A DNA stretch of 64,000 nt. Source: Faecalibacterium prausnitzii. GTDB lineage: Bacteria > Bacillota > Clostridia > Oscillospirales > Ruminococcaceae. The notes below the pieces were generated by a model. It did no database searches, was not told the DNA's origin, and saw only the letters and a list, made by a program, of their open reading frames with translations. Shown here in pieces: positions 63,255-64,000 of the stretch. Numbering within the stretch: the stretch's first letter is position 1; every line of letters starts with the position of its first letter. The stretch is from NCBI RefSeq assembly GCF_019967995.1, contig NZ_CP065377.1, positions 2,852,001 through 2,916,000 on the forward strand, read 5' to 3'. Made by a program: the position numbers and the translations under genes.

Positions 63255-64000
63255 TCAGACCGCCGCACACTGTTCCAGCTCCTGCTCCACGGCCCGGCGC
63301 ACCTGTGCTGCCTGCAAGCCGCAGACCAGCTGCAAATAGGGGCCGTCCTGCACCAGCCCTTTATGGGGCATGGCCAGCAGCGCCGCCGTATCCAGCCGGT
63401 CGGGATCTTTCACGGTGATGCGCAGCCGGGTGAAGCAGTTGTCCACCGTGCAGATGTTCCCCGGCCCGCCCAGCGCCGCCAGGAGCCGCCGGATGCCTTC
63501 CGGGTCGATCTGCCGCGCGGCTGTTTCCCTCTCCGGTGCCCGGCCGGGCGTGGGCAGGTCGAACACACGGATGATGGCCGAAAAGACCACCGCATAGGTC
63601 AGGATCTCCAGAACGCCCAGCAGGTAGAGCAGCGGGACGCGATGCGTCTGCTGCGGGGCGGCGCTCAGGTTGAACACCAACGAACCCAGCAGGTTGGAGG
63701 TGAACGCCCGGACCTGCAGCGCATTCAGCAGGACCATAAAGCCGCCTGCAAGGGCCGCATGGAGCACCCACAGCACGGGCGAGACGAAGCAGAACAGGAA
63801 ATCGACCGGTTCGGTGATGGACGCCAGCGACGCCGTGACCGCCAGCGGCAGGATGGCCGCAACCGTGCGCTTCCGGCGCTCCTTTTTGGCAGTGAGGATG
63901 AACGCCGCCGCGATGCCCAGATAGCCGAACGTTTTGGTGAATCCGGTGTACATCCAGACGACGTCATCGGTCAGGGGCAGGCCGTAGGAGTATTCCGCCA
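63255..64000 (-). CDS. Glucose/maltose-type PTS permease, C-terminal part (IIC end plus IIB)
   Basis: Open to the window end, so the N-terminus is missing. The visible 248 residues have the end of the IIC channel domain (TEPVDFLFCFVSPVLWVLHAALAGG, LLYLLGVLEILTYAVVFSAII). A linker and an IIB domain with the phosphorylated Cys in CTVDNCFTRLRITVKDP follow (about 70 residues before the C-terminus). It imports and phosphorylates a sugar of the glucose/maltose/N-acetylglucosamine superfamily; the exact sugar cannot be told. No IIA domain is fused at the C-terminus. Confidence 0.9.
   Translation of the reverse strand, partial: AEYSYGLPLTDDVVWMYTGFTKTFGYLGIAAAFILTAKKERRKRTVAAILPLAVTASLASITEPVDFLFCFVSPVLWVLHAALAGGFMVLLNALQVRAFTSNLLGSLVFNLSAAPQQTHRVPLLYLLGVLEILTYAVVFSAIIRVFDLPTPGRAPERETAARQIDPEGIRRLLAALGGPGNICTVDNCFTRLRITVKDPDRLDTAALLAMPHKGLVQDGPYLQLVCGLQAAQVRRAVEQELEQCAAV

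Overview
The window reads as a GC-rich, low-GC-lineage Gram-positive anaerobe of the Clostridia, most like Faecalibacterium or a close Oscillospiraceae relative. This rests on AAGGAGG-type ribosome sites, sigma-70-type promoters with 16-18 bp spacers, a T-box leader, ATP-type PEPCK, many MATE exporters, CstA carriers and a LytTR/GHKL two-component pair. The genus is inferred from gene style; I could not search the 16S rRNA gene.

Layout. 0-22.5 kb is ordinary chromosome: an ammonium transporter fused to a P-II domain (cut by the window start), a CLC channel, T-box-controlled thrS, small regulators, trpS, a Glu-Asn tRNA pair, pckA, a PutP symporter, GtrA with two very different GH3 glycosidases, and a sensor kinase/regulator pair. 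22.6-33.3 kb is an integrative mobilizable element inserted in a tRNA-Lys gene. It is bounded by 85-bp direct repeats and carries, left to right, an AT-rich stretch of small orphan immunity-like genes and gene fragments, a sigma factor and Cro/CI regulator, a transfer-origin-like region, a MobV relaxase, an excisionase and a tyrosine integrase. Just inside each end are three ACCGTGCA sites spaced exactly 11 bp apart. 33.3-38.7 kb is an rRNA operon on the minus strand (16S-23S-5S-tRNA-Lys) with two tandem promoters.

38.8-64 kb is chromosome again: coaX, tRNA-Arg with an odd repeated tRNA tail, a MATE exporter, a membrane protein, two tandem cstA copies behind a LysR regulator, a phosphoglycerate-mutase-like phosphatase, a second MATE, a JetABC (Wadjet/MksBEF-like SMC) operon without the JetD nuclease, a CBS-containing family II pyrophosphatase, a third MATE, a lipoprotein, a PAP2 enzyme, Glu-Q-tRNA(Asp) synthetase, an M18 aminopeptidase and the C-terminal part of a glucose-type PTS permease.

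The most notable items are the mobile element with its phased end arrays and toxin/immunity remnants, the jetABC operon in which a 79-codon unknown gene follows jetC where jetD would be expected, the transporter-P-II fusion with an altered T-loop, a ThrRS without its TGS domain, and a membrane-anchored GH3 with inverted domain order. A family of palindromic intergenic repeats is scattered through the chromosome.
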